In this document: positions 9,801 to 17,645 of the stretch, in pieces
Position numbering within the stretch: the first letter of the stretch is position 1
Layout of the letters: every line of letters starts with the position of its first letter
Assembly (NCBI GenBank): GCA_964493245.1
Contig: CAZBNB010000028.1
Coordinates: forward strand, 1-31,740
DNA length: 31,740 nucleotides
Reading direction: 5' to 3'
DNA from: CAZBNB01 sp964493245
Lineage (GTDB): Bacteria > Pseudomonadota > Gammaproteobacteria > Legionellales > Legionellaceae
Program-made: the position numbers and the translations under genes
The notes under the pieces: model-generated
Told to the model about the DNA's origin: nothing
What the model saw: only the letters and a program-made list of their open reading frames with translations
Database searches by the model: none

Positions 9801-11202
9801 CAGGGCGTACCGTGACTCACGCAAGCAAGTCGATAAAAACTTCGGATGGGCTGGCTTTGTTTTAGGTGGCTTCGCGTTGAGTATTGTGTTTGGCTCGGTG
9901 GGTTACGTAGCCAATGTGTTATGGCATATTGCATATCACTCTGCTATCACTGCTGAGCGCGCTTTTATATACTCCATATTCTGGGTAATGGGCTCTCGCC
10001 TACACAAGTTACTTGTGGGTGTCAAACAAAGCCAGTTTTCAGCATATCTTCTTGAGGGATTCTATCCTCAGAAGAAGCAAACAACATTTGAGCGTTATGG
10101 TTTCGGACTCCTCGGCTATCTCGTTGGCTTTGCCTTGAGCGCTCCCTTCAGTAGCATGATTGCCCTGGGGCGTTTCGCTTTATTGAATGGCAAACTGTTT
10201 GCCATCGGCTTTATGCAAGCAGCCAATTTAACACTGGAAAAGCCTTTTTCAACGGAGCAAATGGCGCTATTAGACGCATTGGTTAATCACATTCCATTCG
10301 GTAAAAAATCGATAGCTTTATCGCCAGAAAATCTGAGCCGATTAAAATATTCTTTTGGCGCTGTTGGTTTTTCGCTTGGAAGTATTGTCGGAACGCTATT
10401 CATGGCATTACCGGTCGGCGCTTATCGCTTGACGAAAGAATCTGGTCGCTCGTATTATCACTTGTCACAATCGTTATTAAACGTAGGACTTGAAGAGCCT
10501 TATTTTAAAAACGGTATCGCTACCGATAAACGCGCTGTCAAAATGAAGCTCATCGGCGGGCTGGGCTACTTGGCCGCATGTGTAACCACCGGATTAGTGC
10601 CAGTAGCCAATGTTTTAACCAAATCGGTTGCCGTGCTAATCGCGATATTGTTTTCAGGTTTTGTCGCTGTTTATAAGGCTATCCAAGTAGCGTATTATCC
10701 CCGCTTTAAACCGATAGCAAGTGGTGAGACAGCACACGTTGAAAAAGATAGAAAACTACGCCTGTTGGTTTCTACCCTAAGCTACGGTGAGCTACCATCA
10801 AACACCACTCTGGAAGAAAAATTCACTGCCCAACTAGGTGCTACCACTATTGTTGACGAACAACCAACCGGTCGCAAAGGGGCATATGATTTTATCGTAA
10901 AATCACTTTGCTTCAATGAAGAGCGACTTTGTGAAAGTATTCTGTATGCCAAAGTGAAGAAAAACCAAGAGGGAAAAAGCACACATCTCTCAGCTGAGGA
11001 ATTAAAGGCCATCAAAGATAAGCATCATGGATCATTCTTCTTTAATAATGAAATGCGCCAAAAACACAATGACGTGATTGATACGCGCTGTGATGATATT
11101 GATCGCTTTATTGACGGGTATCTCGCAGGAACCAGGCAGCGCACTCCTGAGAAAAAAGATCCCCAATTCTCAGCACAAGAGCTGTTTAATTACAGACCTT
11201 AA
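6856..11202 (+). CDS. Giant multi-pass glycine-zipper repeat membrane protein
   Basis: Unrecognised, 1448 residues. ATG 6856 is chosen because GAGGG at 6846-6850 lies 5 nt upstream; the in-frame TTG at 6844 overlaps that site. About 16 hydrophobic segments are spread through the protein, each of about 28-34 residues and following a loose pattern: Leu-Gly, then GY.LGG..G, a hydrophobic run, then a closing Gly/Ala-Arg with a nearby Asn. Clear examples lie at about 8158-8250, 8686-8775, 9070-9168, 9446-9545, 10096-10190 and 10348-10440. Between them are 40-110 residue polar loops, two very acidic (about 8335-8395 and 9329-9400). The final 170 residues (from about 10710) are soluble, charged and without a motif I know. 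No signal peptide is obvious. The density of GxxxG motifs suggests close helix packing, as in oligomeric or membrane-remodelling proteins. It is paralogous to the smaller protein upstream. An inner-membrane scaffold and a secreted host-membrane protein are both open. Confidence 0.85.
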   Translation: MLREMISGTNAIWKGAKRAANSVGTLVQNIAKTVSKYNKENFVSAYRQSAKHTMPAEYLPKTENTAPKSIIRRFADIVLLPIFSSLPGWISGFFLAPFVYYTYKNTLSFFQLPIDLVYYDIKKKIKLDWQGGLYGLLGAAAGFLFGSIAGSMFFVWRVLEQTWHTTASFMTRLINWSVSDLKESHVILSPKIQVTEYRHEGRTAFEKNVGLFFGSIVYIPVGVITLGTIGMGRFVVNTAVSVGRGIALGANTAVSDMAWFSPATNDPNDPSLDAHTYELIPRVKEYRNDYQRYFFGGSGTLLIGPALTIVSFATVLTARVIGNSIYSFIRVTAKTAHIFLKNTYADKAFDVGDDPRDKAIAYDHSKRLGYPGQYILGIPAILLGASIGFISRLSIETGISFINTARITFNLALQNTPSYQPLKPLKAQRNHYERAIGFVGYFLGVVIPLPVTLSIALGRTLFTNLITTKHFTRFFLQERSTLHGALEVEPINHDDETTSFYDSNDDETENTAFIIALNVESRKPILARFFSWLRKVNSSSGADNRPLWLQIFSFPGIVIGSVLGGGLRAIVETTLTSIDTVIASLNLALYRSRFANQFKPMKPNRNTLEKVLGSFGYILGGILGITPFLAIGAARWVITNGDSTKRAFIATVNALLATDDPLRLKEPIADTRPNVVKASSFLGYTLGGVLGLSREFGLNTIRSFGRQIRYYGKSALLESGLDSKITDLSQDTRTRSQKRLGYFGALSGTGFGWIAYGSITFARIVGNSVISAYHTVRDMIEMAFLDDYPTADTFTETRRLKAFREGSPVALQSDDLTYAPYEAIFLESEEDSDDELAAPHHPLAEPPDLNLVQRREDLRKNRPFIFGTPGLIIGGIIGLGAFSIAGFGRIMLNSAITTWNTTLDFTDTILPEGVSTAKTRVSQNKPIPRLMGYPIGKLLGTLITGPLAWLAVLLYRFTTNTVMTSFLTAEIITTLPPIRNNIRAYRDSRKQVDKNFGWAGFVLGGFALSIVFGSVGYVANVLWHIAYHSAITAERAFIYSIFWVMGSRLHKLLVGVKQSQFSAYLLEGFYPQKKQTTFERYGFGLLGYLVGFALSAPFSSMIALGRFALLNGKLFAIGFMQAANLTLEKPFSTEQMALLDALVNHIPFGKKSIALSPENLSRLKYSFGAVGFSLGSIVGTLFMALPVGAYRLTKESGRSYYHLSQSLLNVGLEEPYFKNGIATDKRAVKMKLIGGLGYLAACVTTGLVPVANVLTKSVAVLIAILFSGFVAVYKAIQVAYYPRFKPIASGETAHVEKDRKLRLLVSTLSYGELPSNTTLEEKFTAQLGATTIVDEQPTGRKGAYDFIVKSLCFNEERLCESILYAKVKKNQEGKSTHLSAEELKAIKDKHHGSFFFNNEMRQKHNDVIDTRCDDIDRFIDGYLAGTRQRTPEKKDPQFSAQELFNYRP
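7084..10683 (+). repeat. About 16 degenerate glycine-zipper membrane repeats (protein level)
   Basis: Segments start at about 7084, 7249, 7477, 7735, 7952, 8158, 8509, 8686, 8890, 9070, 9446, 9643, 9838, 10096, 10348 and 10552. They share a GY/GF..G..xG core and a trailing Gly-Arg or Ala-Arg with nearby Asn. Spacing is irregular, about 165-380 bp. They are similar in protein pattern only, so the repeat is old. Confidence 0.7.
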
Positions 11203-11234
11203 CGCCCTCCCTCGTATGATTGATAGCAGCTATC

Positions 11235-11268
11235 TTGAGCAAAGCGAAAAAATGTTTGCTTTGCTCAA
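11235..11268. other. Hairpin after the giant membrane gene
   Basis: An 11-bp perfect stem, TTGAGCAAAGC at 11235-11245 and its complement at 11258-11268, with a 12-nt loop. No T-run follows, so it is not a standard intrinsic terminator; it may protect the 3' end of the mRNA. Confidence 0.5.
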
Positions 11269-11468
11269 ATGCACTGGCGCTGCTGGCGCGGACAAAACAG
11301 AGTAAATATTCACTTCGCAAGAGAGAACGGTTACCTCTGGACATACCTGAAATTCACAAAAAAACAACCAAAAGAATATTTTATGATCTTAGAGTATTTT
11401 TTATTGCCATAAAAACATGATTGTGTTAATATTTTGTCCACCAACACGACTATTATGGAGTTTCAGAT

Positions 11469-12806
11469 ATGCAATTCTTATCAGATTATTTTCTCTCAAA
11501 TTCAACCCTTCCTGAAAAAGAACAAATAGACAAAGAAAAAAAGAGCGCAGATGCAGCATTTAAGAGCGCACAAACGGCGTTATTTACGGCTTTACAGGTA
11601 CTAACTGAATCTGACAATCGTCCAAAATTAGCAAGCTTTATTCGAGAAAATCAAGCAGAATTAGATAACGCCGCTTTGGATAACAAAAAAAACAGAGACT
11701 TTTTAAACATGCTTCCAACAAAAGAGGACCAAAAAAAATATCACGATTACGTTGAAGCACGACGTATCCAAGAAAAGGCTGAAATACAATTAAAAGCCCA
11801 TGAAAATATCGACCGCTACAATGAGAAAAAAAATACACTACAAACTCGCCTCGCTCAAAACTTGCCTGACGAACCGACAGCGCTAAAAAAGGCAATATCA
11901 GAACTGCTCAAGTACATAGAAAAACACCCACATTTAAAATCAATACCCAATTTAACAAAGATGATTGAGGCATTAACTCCGTTATTAGCCCCCGAAGATT
12001 TGGATGACTATAATCGCGTGACAATTCGTACGCAAAAAATCAACTTTGACTTTTTATATTTAGCATATGACTATCAGTTTCAGTCCTCACGAAGGTATGA
12101 AGAGTTTGCGCGGTATATTGACAAAGTTCCTGGCGCAAGATCAGTCAACACAGAGCGACTTATTACGAAGGTTTTAGTACCTTTCATGCTCACCGGGCTG
12201 ATAATGACGGCTATATTTTGCATTCTAAGTCTATCTTTGGGCTCGCCTCTACCGCTGTCTATAGTCCTGTGGGGTGGCTTGTCTTTGGTATCAGGCATCA
12301 TAGCATTAACCCTTCACCTCGCCCAATACTCAAGAACAGGACTTTCAAAACAATTGGCCATGGTTGCCGACACAGCACTCCCTGTTGAGGAAGAGCGCCT
12401 TAAAGCGGCTGATATTAAGCGTGATAATAACCAATATACCTCTCACACATTATTAAATTCACCTATTAAAGACGAGAGCTTAAAAAATTTATTGGATCTC
12501 CCTATTGTACACGTCGATACGACGTATTATAACCCGCAATCACCAGAAAGAGGGCTTCGAGTTTTAAATCGCCTTGATCAGGTATTAAAGAGTGACTCTA
12601 TGGATGATTTTAACACCAACAAAAATCGGTTGATTGAAGCATTGCAAACACAACCGCCACGAAACAATAGATTTTCCTTTTTAACAGCACAAAAACCAAT
12701 GCAAGAAATTAATCAGGACATTTCTAATTTACTAGATTACGTCGCTAAACCATTGATCGCCGAAGAAAAAAATCAACGCAACAAGTATTTCAATAGCAAA
12801 CTCTAA
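11469..12806 (+). CDS. Coiled-coil protein with a two-helix membrane hairpin
   Basis: Unrecognised, 445 residues. The ATG has GGAG at 11457-11460 upstream. Residues 1-230 are very hydrophilic, Lys/Glu/Gln/Ala-rich and probably mostly helical or coiled coil. Two adjacent hydrophobic helices (about nt 12170-12235 and 12246-12315) form a membrane hairpin. A soluble domain of about 160 residues follows, placing both termini on the same side of the membrane. No enzyme motif and no signal peptide were seen. The C-terminus is charged, with an EEK stretch about 12 residues from the end. This topology occurs in scaffold proteins and in some type IV secreted effectors of intracellular bacteria; that is only a possibility. 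It follows the giant glycine-rich gene by 266 bp and may belong to the same accessory block. Confidence 0.8.
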   Translation: MQFLSDYFLSNSTLPEKEQIDKEKKSADAAFKSAQTALFTALQVLTESDNRPKLASFIRENQAELDNAALDNKKNRDFLNMLPTKEDQKKYHDYVEARRIQEKAEIQLKAHENIDRYNEKKNTLQTRLAQNLPDEPTALKKAISELLKYIEKHPHLKSIPNLTKMIEALTPLLAPEDLDDYNRVTIRTQKINFDFLYLAYDYQFQSSRRYEEFARYIDKVPGARSVNTERLITKVLVPFMLTGLIMTAIFCILSLSLGSPLPLSIVLWGGLSLVSGIIALTLHLAQYSRTGLSKQLAMVADTALPVEEERLKAADIKRDNNQYTSHTLLNSPIKDESLKNLLDLPIVHVDTTYYNPQSPERGLRVLNRLDQVLKSDSMDDFNTNKNRLIEALQTQPPRNNRFSFLTAQKPMQEINQDISNLLDYVAKPLIAEEKNQRNKYFNSKL

Positions 12807-12845
12807 ATAGAAATGCGGCAAGCAAAAATGCTGTATAATCATATG

Positions 12846-12899
12846 AGCCCTGTGTTCCGTACGAGTCAATCATCAAAATCGAACGGAACACAGGGCTCT
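12846..12899. other. Perfect 16-bp inverted repeat with a 22-nt loop
   Basis: GAGCCCTGTGTTCCGT at 12846-12861 pairs exactly with 12884-12899. No T-tract follows on either side. It sits in the 194-bp gap between the coiled-coil gene and coq7 and may act as a factor-independent stop, or be an element remnant. Confidence 0.6.
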
Positions 12900-13000
12900 G
12901 CCCTTCAATGCCAGTAAGTTAAAATTCTTTAGGCCATGATTCAGATGTACGGCTTAAAAAGCCAGTAAAACACTGCTATACTGTTTTTTCTCATGTTCGA

Positions 13001-13663
13001 ATGTTAACTAATCTTGATATGATACGCCAATTCTCTAAATTAGATCGCCTCTTAAATGAGTTTGATGCGGCGCTGCGAACGGTGTGTACCCCTGAGCAAC
13101 GTGCCGTCAATCGCGTATCACCCGCCGATGATGTCAGTGATATCACAATGAGTGACAGTGAGAAGCGCCATGTATCTGGTTTAATGCGGGTAAATCACGC
13201 TGGCGAAGTATGCGCACAAGCGTTGTACCAAGGACAAGCACTCACCGCGAAAATGACCACCGTAAAAATGCAGATGGAAAACGCAGCTCGCGAAGAGATT
13301 GATCATTTGGGTTGGTGTGAAGCACGCCTAGCGCAATTAAAATCGCATACCAGTATCCTCAATCCATTGTGGTATACCGGGTCTTTTTTGCTGGGTGCAT
13401 TTGCTGGTTTGGCCGGCGATCCATTAAGCCTTGGATTCGTCGCCGAAACAGAATATCAAGTAAGCACGCATTTAGAAAAACACCTAGAGTCTATCCCACC
13501 ACATGATAAAAAAACAAAGGCTATTCTTGCACAAATGCTGACGGATGAAACCCAGCATGCCGAAGCAGCCGTGCAAGCCGGTGCAAGTATTTTACCCAAA
13601 GCCGTGCGTGGTTTAATGCGTCGTATGGCAAAATGTTTAACCGTCAGCAGTTACTACCTGTGA
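13001..13663 (+). CDS. coq7: 5-demethoxyubiquinone hydroxylase, Coq7 type
   Basis: Di-iron monooxygenase for a late hydroxylation step of ubiquinone synthesis; it replaces the flavin enzyme UbiF in many gammaproteobacteria. 220 residues, matching the family. The ferritin-like ligand set is complete: Glu69 (in NHAGEVCAQALYQGQ), Glu99 and His102 (EEIDH), Glu151 (AETEYQV), and Glu183 and His186 (DETQH). The hydrophobic stretch at about residues 127-147 fits monotopic binding to the inner membrane. A TATACT hexamer at 12977-12982 is the best -10 candidate, which would leave a very short leader; no ribosome site is seen before ATG 13001 or ATG 13019, so the exact start is uncertain. It is separated by 10 nt from the phosphate permease gene and probably cotranscribed. 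Confidence 0.93.
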   Translation: MLTNLDMIRQFSKLDRLLNEFDAALRTVCTPEQRAVNRVSPADDVSDITMSDSEKRHVSGLMRVNHAGEVCAQALYQGQALTAKMTTVKMQMENAAREEIDHLGWCEARLAQLKSHTSILNPLWYTGSFLLGAFAGLAGDPLSLGFVAETEYQVSTHLEKHLESIPPHDKKTKAILAQMLTDETQHAEAAVQAGASILPKAVRGLMRRMAKCLTVSSYYL

Positions 13664-13673
13664 GCGTGTCATC

Positions 13674-14666
13674 ATGAATGATGGATTCCTTTTGATTATC
13701 GGCATTATCATACTCGCTTATGCCTTTGATTTTATTAACGGCTTTCACGATGCCGCCAACTCGATTGCAACCATCGTCACCACACGTGTTCTCACACCCC
13801 GTCAAGCCGTGATATGGGCCGCCGTATTTAACTTTATCGGTGTTTTGTTTTTTAATCACAATGTTGCAGAAACCATCGGCAACCAGTTGATATCCCCGAC
13901 CACCATGTCAGCTGCTTTAATTGCTTCCGCACTGTGTGCTGCTATTTTATGGGGGCTATTGACTTGGTATTATGGTTTGCCAACCAGCTTATCTCAAGCA
14001 CTGATTGGTGGTCTCATTGGTGCCGCCTTCGCACAAAACGGATTTCAAGCTGTACAATGGCATGGTTTTTACAAAGTATTATTAGGTATTTTTATTTCTC
14101 CCATTATCGGTCTTAGTTTTGCCACAGGATTGGTTTTTATTTTAAATCGCTGTTTTCGGCATCATGATAAAGTGCGCGTCAATCGTTTATTTAAGAGTTT
14201 ACAATTATTATCATCTGCTTGTTTAAGTATCGCTCATGGCGCAAATGACGCGCAAAAAACCATGGCATTAATCACCGCCCTGCTTTATATCGTTGGTTGG
14301 CTAAAAGGCTCGTTTCACGTTCCGTTGTGGATTGCCGTGAGTTGTAATGGTGTGATGGCATTAGGAACGTTGGTCGGTGGCTGGCGCATTGTTCGCACAT
14401 TGGGAACACGCATCACGCACCTAAATACATTGCGTGGGTGCGGTGCGGAAACGGGCGCCTCCGTCGCGATTGTCTTGGCAACTTGGATCGGCGTGCCCGT
14501 ATCCACAACCCAAACCGTGACAGGTGCCATTGCCGGTGTCGGCTTGGTTAATGGTATCGCGGGAACACATTGGCCAATGTTACGGTTAATTTTCCTTTCA
14601 TGGTTGGTGACCGTGCCTTTTAGTGCCGGTGTAGGTGCATTACTCATGTGGTTTTTTAAACGATGA
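13674..14666 (+). CDS. PiT-family inorganic phosphate transporter
   Basis: Low-affinity, ion-coupled phosphate permease of the inner membrane. 330 residues, about ten hydrophobic helices. The two inverted PiT signatures are present: GFHDAANSIATIV near residue 24 and AHGANDAQKTMAL near residue 185, along with the FNFIGV stretch. The protein is much shorter than E. coli PitA (499 residues) because it lacks the large central loop, as in the compact PiT proteins of many bacteria. These often sit beside a PhoU-like (DUF47) gene; here there is none, and coq7 precedes it. Its stop overlaps the pagP start (ATGA). Confidence 0.92.
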   Translation: MNDGFLLIIGIIILAYAFDFINGFHDAANSIATIVTTRVLTPRQAVIWAAVFNFIGVLFFNHNVAETIGNQLISPTTMSAALIASALCAAILWGLLTWYYGLPTSLSQALIGGLIGAAFAQNGFQAVQWHGFYKVLLGIFISPIIGLSFATGLVFILNRCFRHHDKVRVNRLFKSLQLLSSACLSIAHGANDAQKTMALITALLYIVGWLKGSFHVPLWIAVSCNGVMALGTLVGGWRIVRTLGTRITHLNTLRGCGAETGASVAIVLATWIGVPVSTTQTVTGAIAGVGLVNGIAGTHWPMLRLIFLSWLVTVPFSAGVGALLMWFFKR

Positions 14667-15304
14667 AGCAAGCATTTTACACCACACCATCTTCACTCTA
14701 TCGCGCCGCTCAGTATTTAAAAATCTTGTTTCTTGCACTCCTGATTGGCAGTGAATCCTTGCATGCAGCAAACACACTACACCCGATAACCTCACCGCCG
14801 CCTAGTTGCCTGCCTTGTCCCAAAGGTAAACCCAATTTATTTGCAAAAGCCTCGCATCGTTTAAAACAAATTTGGTTCGAGGGTAAAAATGAGGTCTACT
14901 TACCCGCTTATGCGTGGCACAATCGTTATTTTTACACCCAGGATAGAATCCAAACCTATAACGAAAATCCATGGGGTGGTGGCTTAGGCAAAGGATATTA
15001 TGACGAAGATGGTGACTGGCACGGCTTATACGCCTTTGCATTTCTCGACTCTCACAAAAATCCAGAACCGATTGTCGGTTATGCATTCCTCAAAGCGTTG
15101 CATCTACAACAGGATGTTACTTTAGGGGGAGGGTATGCTATTCTGGCAACCGCTCGCCCAGATATTAACCATGGAATCCCGTTTCCAGGCGCCCTTCCTT
15201 GGGTGTCGGCGACTTATCGCCGTGTATCAGTGATAGCGACCTATATTCCTGGCCGTCAAAATATAGGAAATGTCTTGTTTCTTATTGCTAAAGTAACTTT
15301 ATAA
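14663..15304 (+). CDS. pagP: Lipid A palmitoyltransferase PagP
   Basis: Outer-membrane beta-barrel enzyme that moves a palmitate from a phospholipid to lipid A, which raises resistance to cationic peptides and lowers TLR4 stimulation. 213 residues. An N-terminal hydrophobic signal peptide ends near SLHA (residue 35). The catalytic triad is visible: His86 in AYAWHNRY, and Asp129-Ser130 in FLDSHKN. The family stretches YNENPWGGG, DWHGLYAFAF and TYIPG are also present. A spacer of about 35 residues with two Cys (49 and 52) lies between the signal peptide and the barrel. It overlaps the upstream permease gene by 4 nt. In enteric bacteria pagP is under PhoPQ control; here it would depend on the coq7-PiT transcript unless an internal promoter exists. 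Confidence 0.92.
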   Translation: MKQAFYTTPSSLYRAAQYLKILFLALLIGSESLHAANTLHPITSPPPSCLPCPKGKPNLFAKASHRLKQIWFEGKNEVYLPAYAWHNRYFYTQDRIQTYNENPWGGGLGKGYYDEDGDWHGLYAFAFLDSHKNPEPIVGYAFLKALHLQQDVTLGGGYAILATARPDINHGIPFPGALPWVSATYRRVSVIATYIPGRQNIGNVLFLIAKVTL

Positions 15305-15438
15305 ATGAGATTCACACACATTCACTGAAAATTGAGTGATAAATAGTATAAAAAATGGTAAGCTATGTTCGGCGCACTATGTATGCTCACGATACTTGCG
15401 TGGTATATCCTTGCGCGTAGCCAAATTAGAGGATTGTT

Positions 15439-15693
15439 ATGGGATTGATTCAATATTTAAAAAATCTGTTTTGCCCCAAAAAGTCAGGTACACGACTGGC
15501 TGGCACGATTAAGTTTTTTGATAGAAAAAAGCGTTTCGGCTTTATTGTTGCAGATAAACAAGAATATTTTTTTCACGCGACTGCAACCCATCCTAAAAAT
15601 TTTCGTGCACTACAAGATGGCGCAAAAGTCACTTTTATTTTGATTCAAGGAAAGAAAGGACCACAGGCGGACAGCGTTGAAATTGTGAGGTAA
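15439..15693 (+). CDS. Cold-shock-domain protein with a short N-terminal extension
   Basis: 84 residues. Residues 20-84 form one cold-shock (OB-fold) domain: GTIKFFDRKKRFGFI carries RNP1 (KRFGFI) and EYFFHAT is the RNP2 position, ending with the family-like Ala-Asp-Ser-Val-Glu-Ile-Val. It should bind single-stranded RNA or DNA. The first 19 residues (GLIQYLKNLFCPKK and following) are an extension, amphipathic and basic, not found in the usual 66-70-residue CspA proteins; they might hold it to a membrane or partner. AGAGGA about 6 nt before the ATG is a good ribosome site. The roughly 135-nt gap after pagP leaves room for a long leader, as is common for csp genes. It lies only 8 nt before moxR, so may be cotranscribed. 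Confidence 0.88.
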   Translation: MGLIQYLKNLFCPKKSGTRLAGTIKFFDRKKRFGFIVADKQEYFFHATATHPKNFRALQDGAKVTFILIQGKKGPQADSVEIVR

Positions 15694-15701
15694 TATTTGC
15701 A

Positions 15702-16685
15702 ATGAATGCCGTACAAAACCATATTTTGCAGTTAAATAAGCATTTAAATGACCGGATTCTAGGCCAGTCAAGCTTGGTTTCACGCTTACTGATCGCCTTG
15801 CTCGCAGACGGACATTTATTGGTTGAAGGTGCCCCTGGCCTTGCTAAAACGCGCGCGGTGAAAGAATTGTCTGCCGGCGTCGAAGGATCGTTTCATCGTA
15901 TACAATTTACACCTGACCTGTTACCGGGAGACTTAACCGGGACAGATGTTTATCATCCAGAAAATGGCTCATTTGCTTTTTTACCAGGCCCCATATTTCA
16001 CAATATGATTCTGGCCGACGAAATTAATCGCGCTCCGGCAAAGGTACAATCGGCGCTACTCGAAGCCATGGCTGAGCGGCAAGTCACTATTGGGGGTAAA
16101 ACTTACCCTCTGCCTGAGCTTTTTCTTGTGATGGCAACGCAAAATCCGATTGAACAAGAAGGCACGTACCCCTTGCCTGAAGCACAATTAGATCGTTTTT
16201 TGATGTATGTGACAATTTCATATCCAGATGAAGCGGTCGAACACCAAATTCTGGCACTGGCAAGACATGAAGCAACCAGTCAACCAAACCTGAGCGAAAA
16301 GCATCTGCATGAGCCAGTCACGCCGTTACCACAAAGCGTATTATTTGAGGCCCGTCAGCAAGTTTTAAAGGTTCATACCAGCGAAGCACTGGAGCGCTAT
16401 CTTGTTCAGTTGGTAGTAGCAACTCGTAATCCAGCCCCTTACAGCGAAGCATTAAGCCGCTGGATACGTTTTGGTGCCAGCCCACGCGCAACCATCGCTC
16501 TTGATCGCTGTGCCAAAGCGCATGCTTGGCTTGCTGGCAGGGACTATGTTATTCCTGAGGACATTCACATCATCGCCCATGATGTATTAAGACATCGTAT
16601 TTTATTAACGTTTGAGGCCGAAGCAGAAGGTGTCAGCAGAGATGACTTCGTTAACGAGCTTTTACGTTTAGTCGCGGTTCCTTAA
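15702..16685 (+). CDS. MoxR-type AAA+ ATPase
   Basis: First gene of a MoxR/Bat operon. 327 residues. Walker A is EGAPGLAKT (residues 42-50), Walker B is ILADEIN (103-109) followed by the RAP sensor stretch, and the ATQNPIEQEGTYPLPEAQLDRF block typical of MoxR lies mid-protein; a C-terminal lid domain follows. MoxR ATPases act as chaperones that mature or remodel partner complexes, usually with VWA-domain proteins encoded next door, as here. The ATG has only a modest ribosome site (TGAGG, about 11 nt upstream). The 48-nt gap to the next gene is the largest inside the operon. Confidence 0.95.
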   Translation: MNAVQNHILQLNKHLNDRILGQSSLVSRLLIALLADGHLLVEGAPGLAKTRAVKELSAGVEGSFHRIQFTPDLLPGDLTGTDVYHPENGSFAFLPGPIFHNMILADEINRAPAKVQSALLEAMAERQVTIGGKTYPLPELFLVMATQNPIEQEGTYPLPEAQLDRFLMYVTISYPDEAVEHQILALARHEATSQPNLSEKHLHEPVTPLPQSVLFEARQQVLKVHTSEALERYLVQLVVATRNPAPYSEALSRWIRFGASPRATIALDRCAKAHAWLAGRDYVIPEDIHIIAHDVLRHRILLTFEAEAEGVSRDDFVNELLRLVAVP

Positions 16686-16733
16686 GGCAATAGCCATTCC
16701 CCCGTGCGGAGAGAACACTTACCGGAGAGCATT

Positions 16734-17642
16734 ATGGATGGTTTATCGGTTACACTATCCGATTTAATCGCCCTAGAACGCCACGCGCAACGCATTCGAT
16801 ACCGACCAGACGGCTACGCAGCACGCCCTGGCCAGCATCAATCCAAATTACGCGGCCGGGGCATGGATTTTACTGAAGCACGAAACTATCAAGCCGGCGA
16901 TGAAATTCGTCACATGGAATGGCGCGTAACAGCCAGAACTGGCCGACCACACGTCAAAGTTTATCAAGAAGAACGCGAACGACCGGTCATCATTTTGACT
17001 GACTTTAATCCTTCTATGTATTTTGGTACACGCATCGCGTTAAAATCCGTGGTTGCTGCCAAATTGGCGGCCATTTTAGCCTGGACGGCAGCCAAACAAG
17101 GTGACCGAGTAGGCGGCTTTTTGTGCGCAGCCAGCTCGCACCAAGAATTTGTCCCGCGCTCACGTCGCGTCGGTGTTTTACCTTTTTTAGCGACATTGAG
17201 TCGTTATACACAAAACAATCAAATGCATCTCTCAAGCCACTCTGATCGACAGGCACTAAGCCATGCGTTAGCGCGCATGCGGCGCGTGACTAAACCCGGT
17301 AGTATTGTGGTATTAATCAGCGATTTTTACCGCCTAGATAATGATGCAGAAATGAATTTAAATCGATTACGCCGTCACAATGATATATTGGCTTATCATG
17401 TGTGTGACCCATTAGAGCTCACACCGCCACCACCCCATTACTACGCCATGACGAATGGCGAGCGCGATCTCATATTAGATACATCACTAGACGCGGTACG
17501 TTTTGGTTACCAGTTTTATTGTGATCAACGTCAAACAGAGCTGAAATTGCTGTTCAATCGATTACAAATTTCCTACACACAAGTCACTGCCAGCATGGAC
17601 TTACCCACATTGGTTAAACAAACCTTTCCAACGAGGTCTTAA
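16734..17642 (+). CDS. DUF58 domain protein of the MoxR/Bat operon
   Basis: 302 residues from ATG 16734, chosen for GGAG at 16724-16727, 6 nt upstream; the GTG at 16704 has no such site. Central DUF58 core: GRGMDFTEARNYQAGDEIRHMEWRVTARTG is the diagnostic stretch (GxGxxF...Y..GD..R.I.W), followed by a VWA-like half with ILTDFNPSM (metal-site-like) and VVLISDF. No signal peptide or transmembrane helix. Proteins of this family are constant partners of MoxR. It ends 3 nt before the next start. Confidence 0.92.
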   Translation: MDGLSVTLSDLIALERHAQRIRYRPDGYAARPGQHQSKLRGRGMDFTEARNYQAGDEIRHMEWRVTARTGRPHVKVYQEERERPVIILTDFNPSMYFGTRIALKSVVAAKLAAILAWTAAKQGDRVGGFLCAASSHQEFVPRSRRVGVLPFLATLSRYTQNNQMHLSSHSDRQALSHALARMRRVTKPGSIVVLISDFYRLDNDAEMNLNRLRRHNDILAYHVCDPLELTPPPPHYYAMTNGERDLILDTSLDAVRFGYQFYCDQRQTELKLLFNRLQISYTQVTASMDLPTLVKQTFPTRS

Positions 17643-17645
17643 GTC

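Noticed and set aside
11235..11268. Intrinsic terminator
   Set aside because: Good stem but no T-run on either strand.
11078..11420. Two small ORFs after the giant membrane gene
   Set aside because: The first lies mostly inside the gene; the second spans the hairpin and lacks a ribosome site.
13644..13859. Antisense ORF over the start of the phosphate permease
   Set aside because: Overlaps a secure PiT gene and shows no family features.
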